The translations under genes and the position numbers were made by a program. From Flavobacterium sp. GSB-24 (GTDB taxonomy: Bacteria; Bacteroidota; Bacteroidia; Flavobacteriales; Flavobacteriaceae), in contig NZ_AP027043.1 of the NCBI RefSeq assembly GCF_027924665.1, forward strand, positions 4,030,001-4,094,000: a DNA stretch of 64,000 nt. Reading direction: 5' to 3'. Below the pieces are notes generated by a model. That model ran no database searches. It saw nothing but the letters and a program-made list of their open reading frames with translations, and was not told where the DNA came from. This document shows positions 35,342-44,699 of the stretch, in pieces; position 1 is the stretch's first letter, and each line of letters starts with the position of its first letter.

Positions 35342-35484
35342 TCTTAATTAAATTATGAATTATTTTTTTTGACTATAAATACATACCTAACATTTTTTTA
35401 GGTAAAAATATTTAATAAGTGTAAAAATAACACCAAAAAATTAACAATGTATCCTGTACTGTCCCGAATTATTAAAAATGCAGA
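35342..35484 (-). promoter_or_regulatory. Repeat-free gap that may hold an internal promoter
   Basis: Unlike most junctions in the locus, this 143-bp gap lacks the common palindromes. Read on the minus strand it has gggacagtacaggatac (with an acag direct repeat), then an A/T-rich stretch with TATTTTTA resembling a -7 box. A small hairpin around cctaacatttttttagg lies closer to the gene. This is weak evidence for a promoter of the BNR/isomerase genes. Confidence 0.3.
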
Positions 35485-38235
35485 TTATTTAACGTTTATC
35501 GCAAAATTTCCTGACGAAAGTGTGACAATTATTTGATTTTTTTCTACTGAAAAAGCATGAGAAGTCTTATCCAGCTTCTGTTTATTGATGGAAACCGCAG
35601 AAATATCTGTTGTCGGAAGATACACAATAGCCGAAGTATTTTCGGGAATAGTAACGTTCCAAACTAAAGCCTTTTTATCTTTTTTCCAGTCACTTTTAAT
35701 TAAACCGTAAATAGATTCGTAAGAAGCATTTACATAAGTCAATCCAGCATTAAAATCTGGTTTCATAATAATCTGTTTGAAACCTGGAGTTTCAGGATTA
35801 CTTTTGATTCCAGCCATATTTTCGTAATACCAAATCAATAAATCGCCCAAAAGCATTACATGATTTTGCGAATTCATAGCAGGATCTGCAGTGTTTCCAT
35901 TCCAAAGTTCCCAAATGGTGGTTGCGCCGTTTTCGACCATATAACCCCAGCTTGGATAGGTTTTGTTTGATGCTAATTTGAAAGCCAAATCACCTCGCCC
36001 AAAATTAGTCAGTGTTCGCATTAAAAACTGCGTTCCGATAACTCCTGTACTTACGTGACCATTTTTAGTTACTTCAACCTCGTGCACCAAATTTTCGAAA
36101 ACTTTTTGCTGTAATTCTTCTGGAACCATTCCGAAAGTCAACGGCAGTAAATTGGCTGTTACAGTATTGTTGGCGTAATTATTTTTTGATGCATTAAAAT
36201 ATTTCGCATTGAATGCTTTTTTAATTCTCGAAGCCAGATCCTCATAATGTGCAATATCTTTTTCAGCATTTGTAATTACCGCAAACTTTTTCATCGTATT
36301 TAAAAGCTGATAGAAAAAGGCACTTGAGATCAATTCTCCATCTGTTAAACGAGCAGGATCTTTAGAACGAATTAACTCCAAAGATTCTGGCGGAACGCAC
36401 CAATCACCGTATTTATCTTTGGTCATGATATCATCTACCAAATAATTTTCTTCCATATAATCCATCCATTTTTTCATAGACGGATATTGTTTTTCAATTA
36501 CTTTTTTGTCTCCAAACTGCTGATACAGCATATCGGCAACCGTAATATAGGTTCCCGGCCAAGTCACATTATCACCGTAATAACGCCAGAAAGCTGGCGC
36601 AACATCTGGAATTCCGCCGTCAATAGTTTGTGCGTTTTTAATATCGTCGAGCCATTTTGCATATAATGTTTGGTTATCAAATAAGAAACTTTCACCATAA
36701 GCCCCTGTGGTTCTGTCTCCCAACCAAGGCTGACGCTCGTTTCTTTGCGGACAATCGATTGGCATTCCTTTATAATTTCCGCTGATTCCCCACCACGCAT
36801 TTTTAAAAATCTGATTCATTATCGAGTTTGAAGAATCGAAAGTTCCTGTCGTCGCAATATCATCATAAACCACTTTTCCAACAAAATTTTCCAAAGTAGG
36901 TTTTGTTTTGAAGCCTGAAATTTCAACAAATCTAAAACCGTGAAAAATAAAACGGGGTTCCCAAACTTCTTCTCCTCCGCCTTTTAAAGTATAAATATCA
37001 GTCGTTTTAGCATCGCGAAGATTGGCAATATATAACGAACCATCTGGCTGTAAAGATTCTGCAAACTTCATCGTGATTTTGTCGCCCACATTTCCTTTCA
37101 CTTTCAATTGCAGCCATCCTACCATATTCTGTCCCATATCTAAGATATAAGTTCCTTTTGGTGTCTGTTTAATCGAAATAGGTTTTACTTCGCGTTTAAT
37201 TTTCATATTCGCCGACATCTGTCCTTCATAGAATCCGCCTGGTTCTTGAACATATTCTGCCGAAAGCCATTTTTTATCATCAAAATTAATGGTATTCCAG
37301 CCTTTCATTTCTTTACGGGCATCGTATTCTTCTCCGTCGTATTCGTTGTTTGACAAGATTGGTCCGTCGGTTGTTATTTTCCAGGTATCGTCTGTGCGAA
37401 TAACGTCTTTGCTTCCATCTGTATATTCTACAAATAACTGCAAAGCCATTTTCGGATACCCAAAAGTTTTGATTTTATAAGGTTTATAATCCTGACGCAT
37501 CGTAAAAAAACGTCCGTTTCCTAAAATCGTTCCCAATGCATTTTTGCCTTCTTTTAGTTGCGAAGTCACATCAAAAACATTGTATTTCACATTCTTCGTA
37601 TAATCCGTAGGAACGGGAGCCAAAACCTGATCGCCAATTTTATTTCCGTTAATGTACAGCTCGTACAAGCCCATTCCCATGATATAAACTTTGGCATTTT
37701 TGACTTTCTTTTTCAAGTCAATTTCTTTTCTTAAATATCTGGCTGATAATCGAGAATACTGCGAAATACTATCGCCTGGAGAAGTTTTTTCATACCCAAT
37801 CCAACGCGTCGATTTCCAGTCGGCATAAGTCAAAATTCCGATGCTGAAATGAGCCGGTTCTATTGATTTTACTTCACCTTTATTGGTAGAAATAACTACT
37901 TTCCAGTAAACATCTTGTCTGTCTTTTAGCTTTTTTCCGTTATAAATTACGTTTACAGATTCATCGCTTTGTATTTTTCCACTATCCCATAAATCAGCGT
38001 TTCCTGCGTTTAGCTTTTCTAAACTTGAAGAAGCTAATATTTGAAAATGGGTTTGTTTTACATCATTTACGTTTGCTTTTATTTTCCAGCTCAATCTTGG
38101 CTGTAAAACATCAATTCCTTCCGGATTAGTCAGCATTTCGCATTTTAAATCCACAACACTGATTTTATTTTGGGCTTTCGCCGAAAGTGTAAAAAGTGAG
38201 ATGATTATGGTTAGATGTAAAAAAAACTTTTTCAT
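35485..38235 (-). CDS. GH78 alpha-L-rhamnosidase (first of two)
   Basis: 916 residues with a signal peptide to about residue 21. The Bac_rhamnosid modules appear in order: an N-terminal fibronectin-like domain (PRLSWKIKANVNDVKQTHFQI), a jelly-roll domain (YIMGMGLYELYINGNKIGD), a concanavalin-like domain (ILDMGQNMVGWLQLKVKG) and the (alpha/alpha)6 barrel. The acid motif is DCPQRNERQPWLGDR with Glu500 as candidate general acid. GWGYMVENGATTIWELWNG holds the candidate base, and the C-terminal beta domain ends the protein. It releases alpha-L-rhamnose by inversion. The substrate is probably rhamnogalacturonan-derived oligosaccharide. The second GH78 (44696-47470) is clearly divergent, so different linkages are likely. 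Confidence 0.94.
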   Translation of the reverse strand: MKKFFLHLTIIISLFTLSAKAQNKISVVDLKCEMLTNPEGIDVLQPRLSWKIKANVNDVKQTHFQILASSSLEKLNAGNADLWDSGKIQSDESVNVIYNGKKLKDRQDVYWKVVISTNKGEVKSIEPAHFSIGILTYADWKSTRWIGYEKTSPGDSISQYSRLSARYLRKEIDLKKKVKNAKVYIMGMGLYELYINGNKIGDQVLAPVPTDYTKNVKYNVFDVTSQLKEGKNALGTILGNGRFFTMRQDYKPYKIKTFGYPKMALQLFVEYTDGSKDVIRTDDTWKITTDGPILSNNEYDGEEYDARKEMKGWNTINFDDKKWLSAEYVQEPGGFYEGQMSANMKIKREVKPISIKQTPKGTYILDMGQNMVGWLQLKVKGNVGDKITMKFAESLQPDGSLYIANLRDAKTTDIYTLKGGGEEVWEPRFIFHGFRFVEISGFKTKPTLENFVGKVVYDDIATTGTFDSSNSIMNQIFKNAWWGISGNYKGMPIDCPQRNERQPWLGDRTTGAYGESFLFDNQTLYAKWLDDIKNAQTIDGGIPDVAPAFWRYYGDNVTWPGTYITVADMLYQQFGDKKVIEKQYPSMKKWMDYMEENYLVDDIMTKDKYGDWCVPPESLELIRSKDPARLTDGELISSAFFYQLLNTMKKFAVITNAEKDIAHYEDLASRIKKAFNAKYFNASKNNYANNTVTANLLPLTFGMVPEELQQKVFENLVHEVEVTKNGHVSTGVIGTQFLMRTLTNFGRGDLAFKLASNKTYPSWGYMVENGATTIWELWNGNTADPAMNSQNHVMLLGDLLIWYYENMAGIKSNPETPGFKQIIMKPDFNAGLTYVNASYESIYGLIKSDWKKDKKALVWNVTIPENTSAIVYLPTTDISAVSINKQKLDKTSHAFSVEKNQIIVTLSSGNFAINVK

Positions 38236-38260
38236 GATTTTATTTAATTCAGTTTTTCAA

Positions 38261-38358
38261 GTCCCATAGGGACGATATATTTATAGATCTTATAATAGTT
38301 TGTTCATAAAGCCCCAGCGGGGCGACATAATTTACAATATGTATCGCTCCGCTGGAGC
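38261..38358. repeat. Array of three 13-bp GC palindromes, family C
   Basis: gtcccatagggac (38261-38273), gccccagcggggc (38311-38323) and gctccgctggagc (38346-38358) are spaced by A/T-rich sequence containing atatttataga. Two of the three types recur at 23744-23804. They occupy the 202-bp gap between the MGH1-like gene and GH78. Confidence 0.75.
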
Positions 38359-38437
38359 TTTAAATAATACAGGTGTTAATCTGGCTATAAATATTATGCT
38401 TCTCTCAAGCATCTTTAGATGTTTATTCTAAATTATT

Positions 38438-40006
38438 TCATTCAGAAACCAACTTCTCCAATCTCTCAGAAAAAGCAATTTCTTTTCCGTTTTTAAAGAT
38501 CCTGAAACCTTTTCCTTTTTTATATTTTTCTCCGGTCTTATCCCAAAGAATCGTAATAATATTGCCGTGATACAAAACATTATCCAGACAAAACCAATCC
38601 CATTTTTCCTGCGGAATCAATGGATTCACTTCTATCTTTTCATCGGCTCTCGGGCGCAAACCAACCAATCCTGTAATCATCAAATCGTTAAAAGTCGAAT
38701 GATTGTAATAACGGCTTCTTTCTCTGTCACCCATTAACCAATAGCCCGTTGTTTCGTCCAAATATTCGCCAAGATATGGTTTTCCTCTGTAATACTGCGA
38801 CTGCACGTACAAATCCATTTGTTTGAAATAATCCATCTTAGCCACAAAATTTTGATCATAATTATTCAAAACATTCGCTAGAGCCGTCAAAGTCTGCGAA
38901 CTTGCAAATGGCCATATCGCTCCGTCCCACTCGCAGGTTCCAGTTCCGTGAGTTCTAAAACGCGGACTTCTTCTTTCGGCTGTTGTCAAACCAAACGGCG
39001 CCGAAAATCCTTTTTCATCCTTAATTTGTTCCCACGCTTTTTCAAAACCTTTTCCTTTTTCTGGAAGATTAAAATACCACGGAATAAATCCGATAGCTTC
39101 TCTAACCTGCGCTAATGTATCTTTTTCTGTTAAAGTTTCAAAAAACTCGCTTTTAGCATTCCATAACTTGGTTTCGACTAATTGCTGTAAAACATCCGCT
39201 TTAGCTTTGAATTTTGTTTCCGTTTCCTTATCGCCTTTCATAGCAGCCATTTTAGAAATCGCAATAGCGTTCCCAAACATATAACTGTTAATCGTTGGTC
39301 TTGCATTTTGCACTTTACGTCCGCCACTTAAAGACTCTTCCATTCCATCTTTTACATCATGCTGCCAAAACAAACCATCCTTGCGCTGACGGTCTTTTTC
39401 CCAAACAGCATAATCTGTTACCATGTCTGGATACATATCCAATAAGAATTTTTCATCCTTATTCACCAAATAACGATTGTACAAAGCATCGGCTGTCCAA
39501 CTGCTGAATTTATACAATTTGTTCATCGGTTTTCCATCATTTCCTCGATACCAAATTTTCACATCCTGCTCAATATACTGCGGATCATGAACCCATCTGA
39601 ATTCATTAATGTGATGCCCCAAAGCACAGCTGATCATGTTGTATTTATCTGCATACGAACGGTCTACCAAAAACTCGGTAATCGCAAATCCCTGTGGTGT
39701 TTTTTTAATATGCTTTCTCGCACTCCACCAACGGAAATAATAAATCTCCTCAAAATTCTGCTGCGGACATTCAAACAACGGAATATTCTTTTCCATCCAA
39801 GTCCACGCACTGTCATTCGGAATCGCAAATTTCAAATTTTCATCTTCCATCGTGTTGAAATAATCAACATAATGTTTGAAGTTTTTTTCTTTTAAAACAA
39901 CTGCTTTTCCCTTTTGAGAATGCCCTGCACCCGATTTACAGCTTATGTTTAATGTTGAAACCAAGATTAGTAAAGCGATTATTTTGTATTTAAAATGATG
40001 TAACAT
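38438..40006 (-). CDS. MGH1/GH63-like (alpha/alpha)6 glycosidase lipoprotein
   Basis: 522 residues with a lipobox LNISCKSG (Cys23). The body is an (alpha/alpha)6 toroid like the mannosylglycerate-hydrolase/GH63/GH37 group: YFRWWSARKHIKKTPQGFAI, ALGHHINEFRWVHDP, DGLFWQHDVKDGMEESLSGG, CEWDGAIWPFASSQTL and NHSTFNDLMITGLVGLRP. Acidic residues in WQHDVKDGMEES and CEWDG are plausible catalytic positions. I cannot name its family number or substrate. Its place between GH95 and GH78 suggests an exo-enzyme for a side-chain sugar. The length is close to other MGH1-like proteins and nothing looks broken. Confidence 0.75.
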   Translation of the reverse strand: MLHHFKYKIIALLILVSTLNISCKSGAGHSQKGKAVVLKEKNFKHYVDYFNTMEDENLKFAIPNDSAWTWMEKNIPLFECPQQNFEEIYYFRWWSARKHIKKTPQGFAITEFLVDRSYADKYNMISCALGHHINEFRWVHDPQYIEQDVKIWYRGNDGKPMNKLYKFSSWTADALYNRYLVNKDEKFLLDMYPDMVTDYAVWEKDRQRKDGLFWQHDVKDGMEESLSGGRKVQNARPTINSYMFGNAIAISKMAAMKGDKETETKFKAKADVLQQLVETKLWNAKSEFFETLTEKDTLAQVREAIGFIPWYFNLPEKGKGFEKAWEQIKDEKGFSAPFGLTTAERRSPRFRTHGTGTCEWDGAIWPFASSQTLTALANVLNNYDQNFVAKMDYFKQMDLYVQSQYYRGKPYLGEYLDETTGYWLMGDRERSRYYNHSTFNDLMITGLVGLRPRADEKIEVNPLIPQEKWDWFCLDNVLYHGNIITILWDKTGEKYKKGKGFRIFKNGKEIAFSERLEKLVSE

Positions 40007-40032
40007 ATTTAAAATCTAATTATAAAATTCAT

Positions 40033-40130
40033 TATTTGGGCGTGTCCCTCCGGGCCGGGCTGTCCGTTCCCGCTTCCCGATGAAAAATCGGGAGAGCTCC
40101 ACTTCCATCCCTCACGCGAGAGAACTTTGC
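40033..40130 (-). repeat. GCGTGAGGGAT...CACGCCC repeat, family B (copy 2)
   Basis: The reverse-complement counterpart of 30182-30270. It reads gggcgtgtccctccgggccg at the left and ccatccctcacgcgag at the right, with an internal cttcccgatgaaaaatcggg hairpin. It is part of a 416-bp gap (40007-40422) filled with repeats and without a gene; a 63-codon frame there is repeat-derived. Confidence 0.7.
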
Positions 40131-40216
40131 GGTTTCCCACTCCTGCAAGGTTTTCAGGTTTTCCACTCCTGCAAGGTTTCCAAAACCTTGTAGGTCTAAT
40201 TCTTTTTTACACAATA

Positions 40217-40319
40217 TTGTCATTTCGACGAAGGAGAAATCTTCACAAGTAACTCCGTAAAGTGAATACCAATCTTTGTCGAGCTTCTAACGGAGATTTC
40301 TCCTTCGTCGAAATGACAA
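40217..40319 (+). repeat. ~100-bp palindromic repeat, family A (copy 3)
   Basis: Arms ttgtcatttcgacgaaggag at 40217 and the complement ending at 40319 match. The interior caatctttgtcgagcttct gives plus orientation. It is flanked on both sides by copies of a cctgcaagg/ccttgtagg palindrome in opposite orientation (about 40170-40196 and 40340-40366). Confidence 0.85.
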
Positions 40320-40339
40320 ACTAGACTTGCTAACTTATA

Positions 40340-40408
40340 CCTACAAGGTTATGAAAACCTTGCAGGAAACGTATCGAGACCTGACTGGTTTTAAAAACCA
40401 GTCAGGTC
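40340..40408. repeat. Two further palindromes at the GH95 3' end
   Basis: cctacaagg...ccttgcagg (40340-40366) and a 31-bp palindrome beginning gacctgactgg (40378-40408). The second ends 14 bp from the GH95 stop and could terminate or stabilise its mRNA; it is the same type as 49501-49533. Confidence 0.75.
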
Positions 40409-40422
40409 TAAAAACATCTCTA

Positions 40423-42873
40423 TTAATTCCCAGAAAAAGTATACGTCTGCCCAGCTTTCACATTCACATCGTAAATATTGTAATTTGGCAGTTTTACTTT
40501 TTCCAATTTCGCCTGATCAGAAATAATCGGTTTCTTTACTTCCACATCATAAAAGAGCGGATTTGGATTTTTGCCTTTTGCTTTTTTAAGCGAATTTCCT
40601 TTTAAAGTATTTTCTACTTTCAATCGGCAGTTTCCTCCTATTTTGGAGTAGATTTTTAATTCAGAAACTTTATTGTTTTTCCACGTCATATCAATTACAA
40701 ATCCGCCTCTGGCCACCAGACCTTTTATACTTCCGTCTTTCCAAACGCTAGGTAAAGCCGGCAATAAATGTATTTCATCTTCCTGACTCTGCATTAACAT
40801 TTCAGCAAAACCGGCTGTGCATCCAAAGTTACCATCAATTTGAAACGGCTGATGCGCATCTAACATATTCGGATACGTTCCACCGCCTTTTCTTTGGTCA
40901 GCTGTCACCAAATGCAATTGATCCTGAATTAATTTGTAAGCGTGATTTCCGTCTAAAAGTCTGGCCCACAAATTTACTTTCCATCCCATCGACCAGCCTG
41001 TAGATTCGTCTGTTCTGTAAATCAAAGATTGCTTGGCCGCTTCAAATAACTCAGGCGTTTTAATCGCCGAAATCTGATTACTCGGATACAATCCGTATAA
41101 ATGCGAAACGTGTCGGTGATTGTCTTTTGGATTGTCCCAATCATCCTGCCATTCTTGTAACTGACTGTGTTTTCCAATTTTCATTGGAGGCATTTTTGCC
41201 AAAGCATCACTTACTTTTTTCACATAAGCTGCATCCAGAGAAACCAAAGCCGAAGCCTCAATAACATGCGTAAACAAATCAAAAATCAGTTGATTGTCCA
41301 TCGTAGTTCCAGAAGCAATTGTCGCTTTTCCTGTTCCTCCTGCATGTGTGTTTTCAGGAGAACTTGAAGGAACAACCACCAAATATTTCGTATTCGGATC
41401 GATCACCATAAAATCAAGAAAGAAATCTGCAGCACCTTTCATAATTGGATAAATTTCTGCCAGATATTTTTTATCACCTGTGTACAAATATCTTTCCCAT
41501 AAATCCTGACAAACCCACGCACCGCCTGTCGGCCACATTCCCGAAGCAGCAGAATCTACCGGAGCCGTTACACGCCAGATATCGGTATTGTGGTGTAAAA
41601 CCCAACCGCTGGCATTGTACATCATTTTCGCAGTTTCTGCGCCTGTAACACTTAACTCTTTTGCCATTTGTACAAAAGGCTCGTGCATTTCCTGAAGATT
41701 GGTTACCTGTGCAGGCCAATAATTCATCTCGGCATTGATGTTTGTCGTGTATTTACTATCCCAGGGCGGCGTTACCATATCATTCCAAATTCCCTGTAAA
41801 TTCGCCGGCTGTCCGCCGGGCTGTGAACTCGAAATTAAAAGATAACGTCCAAACTGAAAATACAAAGCTGCCAATTGTGGATCAAATTGTTTTGAGAAAT
41901 CACGGATTCTTTCATTAGTTGGTTGCTTCACTAAATCATTCGAACCTAAATTTAAAGCCACTCTGTTGAAGAATTGTTGGTAATATTCAATGTGGGCTTT
42001 CTTTATCGTTTCAAAATCTTTTACTTCGGCTTTTGCCAAATACTCTTTACTTTTGGCAATTTCATCGCCCGATATATCCTGATAATTTTTAAAATTGGTT
42101 GCAATCGAAATATACAAAGTTACTTCATCGGCTTTGTTAATGCTTAAGATTCCGTTGCTCGCGTTAATTTCGCCACCTTTATTTTTAGCGGTTAATCTTC
42201 CCTGAAATTTTACTTTTCCTTTTACGCCTTCAAAATTAGTTCCTAAACCCGAAAGTATAATTTGGTTTCCTTCTGTGGAAGCCACCGTTTTATCAATCGG
42301 ACTGTTCATGAAAACATTGCACGTAATTTGTCCCGGCTGACTAGCCGAAAGTTTCATCACAATAACCTGATCTGAAAATGAGGTTAGAATTTCTCTTGTA
42401 AATTCGACACCGTTTACCTTGTATTTTACTTTTGCTGTTGCATTGCTGATATCTAAATCACGGTAATAATCGGTATATTTTTGATGTCCAGCAAAGGAAA
42501 TATAAACGCTGCCAAAAGTCTGATACGGCATTCCGTCATTGGTTTGCGACATAATATCTTTGGTTGCCAAATCCTGCGCTTCATCAAATTTCCCATCAAA
42601 AATAAGCTGTCTTACTTTTGGCAAAGCCTCAATTGATTTGGAATGTGCGTTGCTGTTTGGTGATCCTGCCCAAATAGTTTCTTCATTCAATTGCAAACGC
42701 TCCACCGCCGGATCACCAAAAATCATTGCACCCAAACGACCATTGCCTAATGGCAAAGCTTCGTTCCAGATTGCAGCGGGTTTGTCGTACCATAATTTCA
42801 GGTCGTTTTGTGCTGTTGCTGTAAGCGAAAAAATCCCTAGACAGATTGCCGTTATTTTAATTTTTAACTTCAT
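40423..42873 (-). CDS. GH95 alpha-L-fucosidase or alpha-L-galactosidase
   Basis: The frame opens at 42897, but the Met at 42873 (MKLKIKITAICLGIFSLTATAQ) begins the signal peptide, giving 816 residues. GH95 blocks are evident: LWYDKPAAIWNEALPLGNGR and LGAMIFGDPAVERLQLNEET at the N-terminal beta domain, and SSQPGGQPANLQGIWND in the helical barrel. INAEMNYWPAQVTNL, WVLHHNTDIWRVTAP and PSSSPENTHAGG follow; the last carries the candidate acid Glu515 in the longer numbering. AHQPFQIDGNFGCTAGFAEML lies near the end. GH95 enzymes are inverting alpha-1,2-L-fucosidases or alpha-L-galactosidases. Both sugars occur in rhamnogalacturonan and xyloglucan side chains, and motif inspection does not discriminate. 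It sits between the esterase and MGH1-like genes. Confidence 0.93.
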   Translation of the reverse strand: MKLKIKITAICLGIFSLTATAQNDLKLWYDKPAAIWNEALPLGNGRLGAMIFGDPAVERLQLNEETIWAGSPNSNAHSKSIEALPKVRQLIFDGKFDEAQDLATKDIMSQTNDGMPYQTFGSVYISFAGHQKYTDYYRDLDISNATAKVKYKVNGVEFTREILTSFSDQVIVMKLSASQPGQITCNVFMNSPIDKTVASTEGNQIILSGLGTNFEGVKGKVKFQGRLTAKNKGGEINASNGILSINKADEVTLYISIATNFKNYQDISGDEIAKSKEYLAKAEVKDFETIKKAHIEYYQQFFNRVALNLGSNDLVKQPTNERIRDFSKQFDPQLAALYFQFGRYLLISSSQPGGQPANLQGIWNDMVTPPWDSKYTTNINAEMNYWPAQVTNLQEMHEPFVQMAKELSVTGAETAKMMYNASGWVLHHNTDIWRVTAPVDSAASGMWPTGGAWVCQDLWERYLYTGDKKYLAEIYPIMKGAADFFLDFMVIDPNTKYLVVVPSSSPENTHAGGTGKATIASGTTMDNQLIFDLFTHVIEASALVSLDAAYVKKVSDALAKMPPMKIGKHSQLQEWQDDWDNPKDNHRHVSHLYGLYPSNQISAIKTPELFEAAKQSLIYRTDESTGWSMGWKVNLWARLLDGNHAYKLIQDQLHLVTADQRKGGGTYPNMLDAHQPFQIDGNFGCTAGFAEMLMQSQEDEIHLLPALPSVWKDGSIKGLVARGGFVIDMTWKNNKVSELKIYSKIGGNCRLKVENTLKGNSLKKAKGKNPNPLFYDVEVKKPIISDQAKLEKVKLPNYNIYDVNVKAGQTYTFSGN

Positions 42874-42892
42874 ATACTTTGTCATTATTTTT

Positions 42893-42991
42893 AACACAGA
42901 TTACACGAATTAACACAAAAATATAATACTGAATAATTTCACTTACATTCTAAAACCTGCAGAATTTGTGTTAATTAGTGTAATCTGTGTT
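42893..42991. repeat. 27-bp inverted repeat between esterase and GH95
   Basis: aacacagattacacgaatta... at 42893-42919 pairs with 42965-42991 with a single mismatch in 27. It fills the whole 102-bp gap before the GH95 gene on the transcript and starts 8 bp after the esterase stop. Confidence 0.8.
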
Positions 42992-42999
42992 TATCTTTC

Positions 43000-44424
43000 T
43001 TATTTCTTATTTTCGTAAACTTTCAGATTTTTTTCTCCGAACATTTCATATAATTTGTTGATGTCTTTCAACGCATTTTTAGGCAGATTTTCTGCTTTGT
43101 TTCCAAAAACATACAACTTATCGTAAGTTTCAATCACACAAGTCGATTCGTCGATTTCGCCTTTATCATTCTTTACTTTATTCAAATCTAAATTTAAATA
43201 TTTCGCCATAAACGGATACAAAGCCATACGTTTTGATACTCCAAAATCGTGTCCTTCTTTTGCAAAATGAGCATTTTCGACTAAATCTTTCTTTCCGTAC
43301 AATTCATACGTTCTCTGGATAAAAGGAAATTCCAGTTCAGGAACCGCTAAGGTCCAGTCTTTTCCATCTGAAACAATTAACTGTGGTTTTGGCGCCATCA
43401 TGGCTGAGATTTCTGCATTGTTTGTTCCGTTGCCGCACAAGTGAATTCCACGACCGCTTTCACAAGGACAACCGCCTGAGAAATGAGATGAAACCATCAC
43501 AACCGGAGCTGAAACTTTTATTCGGTCATCTAATGCTGCTAAAAACATCGTATGCGAACCTCCGCCAGATCCACCTGTAACGCCAACTCTAGACATATCA
43601 GCATTTTTTACCGTCGCCAAATAATCCAGAAAACGTATTCCGGTTAAAACCTGAACTGTCGATGCAATACTATTTCTGTGCGTTTCTTCAGGAAACTGCA
43701 ATAATGATTCTCCCCATGCAAATAAATCATAAGACACAACAATAGCGCCCATTTTAGCCATTATAGCGCAACGGTACTGCTCGTCTTTTCTATATCTTCC
43801 GTCGCCGAAATGTCCGTCAGGAGTTAAAATAACTGCTGCTTTTTTATTTAACGGATACGGTTTGTAAATCGATCCCGTTGCATAAACACCGGGCAAGATT
43901 TCCAAAGCGATATTTTCTACGCTGTAATCTTTATAAATTCTCTTTGGAGTTAAAAGTGGTTTAGATTTTGGCATTGGGGGAGCCTTTTCTAATCCAAATG
44001 AGGTTATCATACAAGCTTTTAACTCCGTTTTACGTTTTTCCCATTGTTCTTTTGTCGAATAAAGGCTTTCTAAATAAAACAAGCGTTCTTTTCCTTTATC
44101 AACTGAAACTTTATGGTTTTCATATTTACGAATAATGTAGGTTCCATCCGGCTGTTTGAAATACATCAATTCAAACGGAGCCAGAATGTTAGTCAGCGAA
44201 ATAGCCAAATTTCCGGGTTCAATTCTCCAGTCGGCATAATCCAGTTCTTTTCCTTTCAGTAAACCTCGGTCGTCGTTAATCGTGACATTAAAAACGGTTT
44301 CTATTTTCTTTAAAGTTTCTGAAACTGGTTTTCTAAAATTAGTATCAGAAGTGCTTTGCGCATTGGCCAATGTCAAAGCAAAAATGGAAACTGCAATTGT
44401 AATTATGTATTTGATATTTTTCAT
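43000..44424 (-). CDS. Secreted alpha/beta-hydrolase esterase with N-terminal STN-like domain
   Basis: 474 residues with a signal peptide (to about residue 22). Residues 33-102 resemble an STN (secretin/TonB short N-terminal) domain: ETLKKIETVFNVTINDD, then SLTNILAPFELMYFKQPDGT and YIIRKY. An alpha/beta-hydrolase fold follows (about 165-450) with GVYATGSIYKPYPLNKKAAV, DGHFGDGRYRKDE, nucleophile elbow VTGGSGGGSHT (Ser286) and HFAKEGHDFG holding the candidate His. This looks like the acetyl/xylan-esterase or DUF-type family of glycan loci. It likely removes acetyl or other esters from pectin sugars. The N-terminal module is unexpected in an esterase and has no obvious binding partner here. Confidence 0.8.
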   Translation of the reverse strand: MKNIKYIITIAVSIFALTLANAQSTSDTNFRKPVSETLKKIETVFNVTINDDRGLLKGKELDYADWRIEPGNLAISLTNILAPFELMYFKQPDGTYIIRKYENHKVSVDKGKERLFYLESLYSTKEQWEKRKTELKACMITSFGLEKAPPMPKSKPLLTPKRIYKDYSVENIALEILPGVYATGSIYKPYPLNKKAAVILTPDGHFGDGRYRKDEQYRCAIMAKMGAIVVSYDLFAWGESLLQFPEETHRNSIASTVQVLTGIRFLDYLATVKNADMSRVGVTGGSGGGSHTMFLAALDDRIKVSAPVVMVSSHFSGGCPCESGRGIHLCGNGTNNAEISAMMAPKPQLIVSDGKDWTLAVPELEFPFIQRTYELYGKKDLVENAHFAKEGHDFGVSKRMALYPFMAKYLNLDLNKVKNDKGEIDESTCVIETYDKLYVFGNKAENLPKNALKDINKLYEMFGEKNLKVYENKK

Positions 44425-44439
44425 TTATTGTTGAGATTT

Positions 44440-44699
44440 TAGACGCTGATGAAACGGATTTACTTCGTAAAGACGCAGATTTACACGGATTTTTTTTATT
44501 TTCTTTAATTGCCTCCTGCTTTAGCTGGAGGAAAATATTTTGATTCCCTCATTGGCTTTAGCCAAACTTATTCATTTGGCTAAAGCCCTATAACTTATCT
44601 TATTTGTAACCTCCAGTTAAAACTGGAGGCTATTCATAAAAAAAAATCCGCGTAAATCCACGTCTTCGCGATAGCGAATCCGTGTCATCCGTGTTCTAT
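44440..44699. repeat. Long inverted repeat, family D (copy 1), with inner palindromes
   Basis: The outer arms (left from 44440, gatttacttcgtaaagacgc; right to 44699, cgtgtcatccgtgttctat) are related to the copy at 47490-47617. Inside are three smaller palindromes: cctcctgctttagctggagg (44512-44531), a ctttagcca/tggctaaag hairpin (44556-44585) and cctccagttaaaactggagg (44610-44629). The right edge supplies the TAG stop of the GH78 gene at 44696. Confidence 0.75.

Noticed and set aside
23744..38358. CRISPR-like arrays from recurring 13-bp GC palindromes
   Set aside because: Repeat lengths and spacers are irregular, copies are few, and no cas gene is present.
40032..40223. 63-codon frame in the 40.1 kb repeat nest
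   Set aside because: It is composed entirely of repeat sequence.
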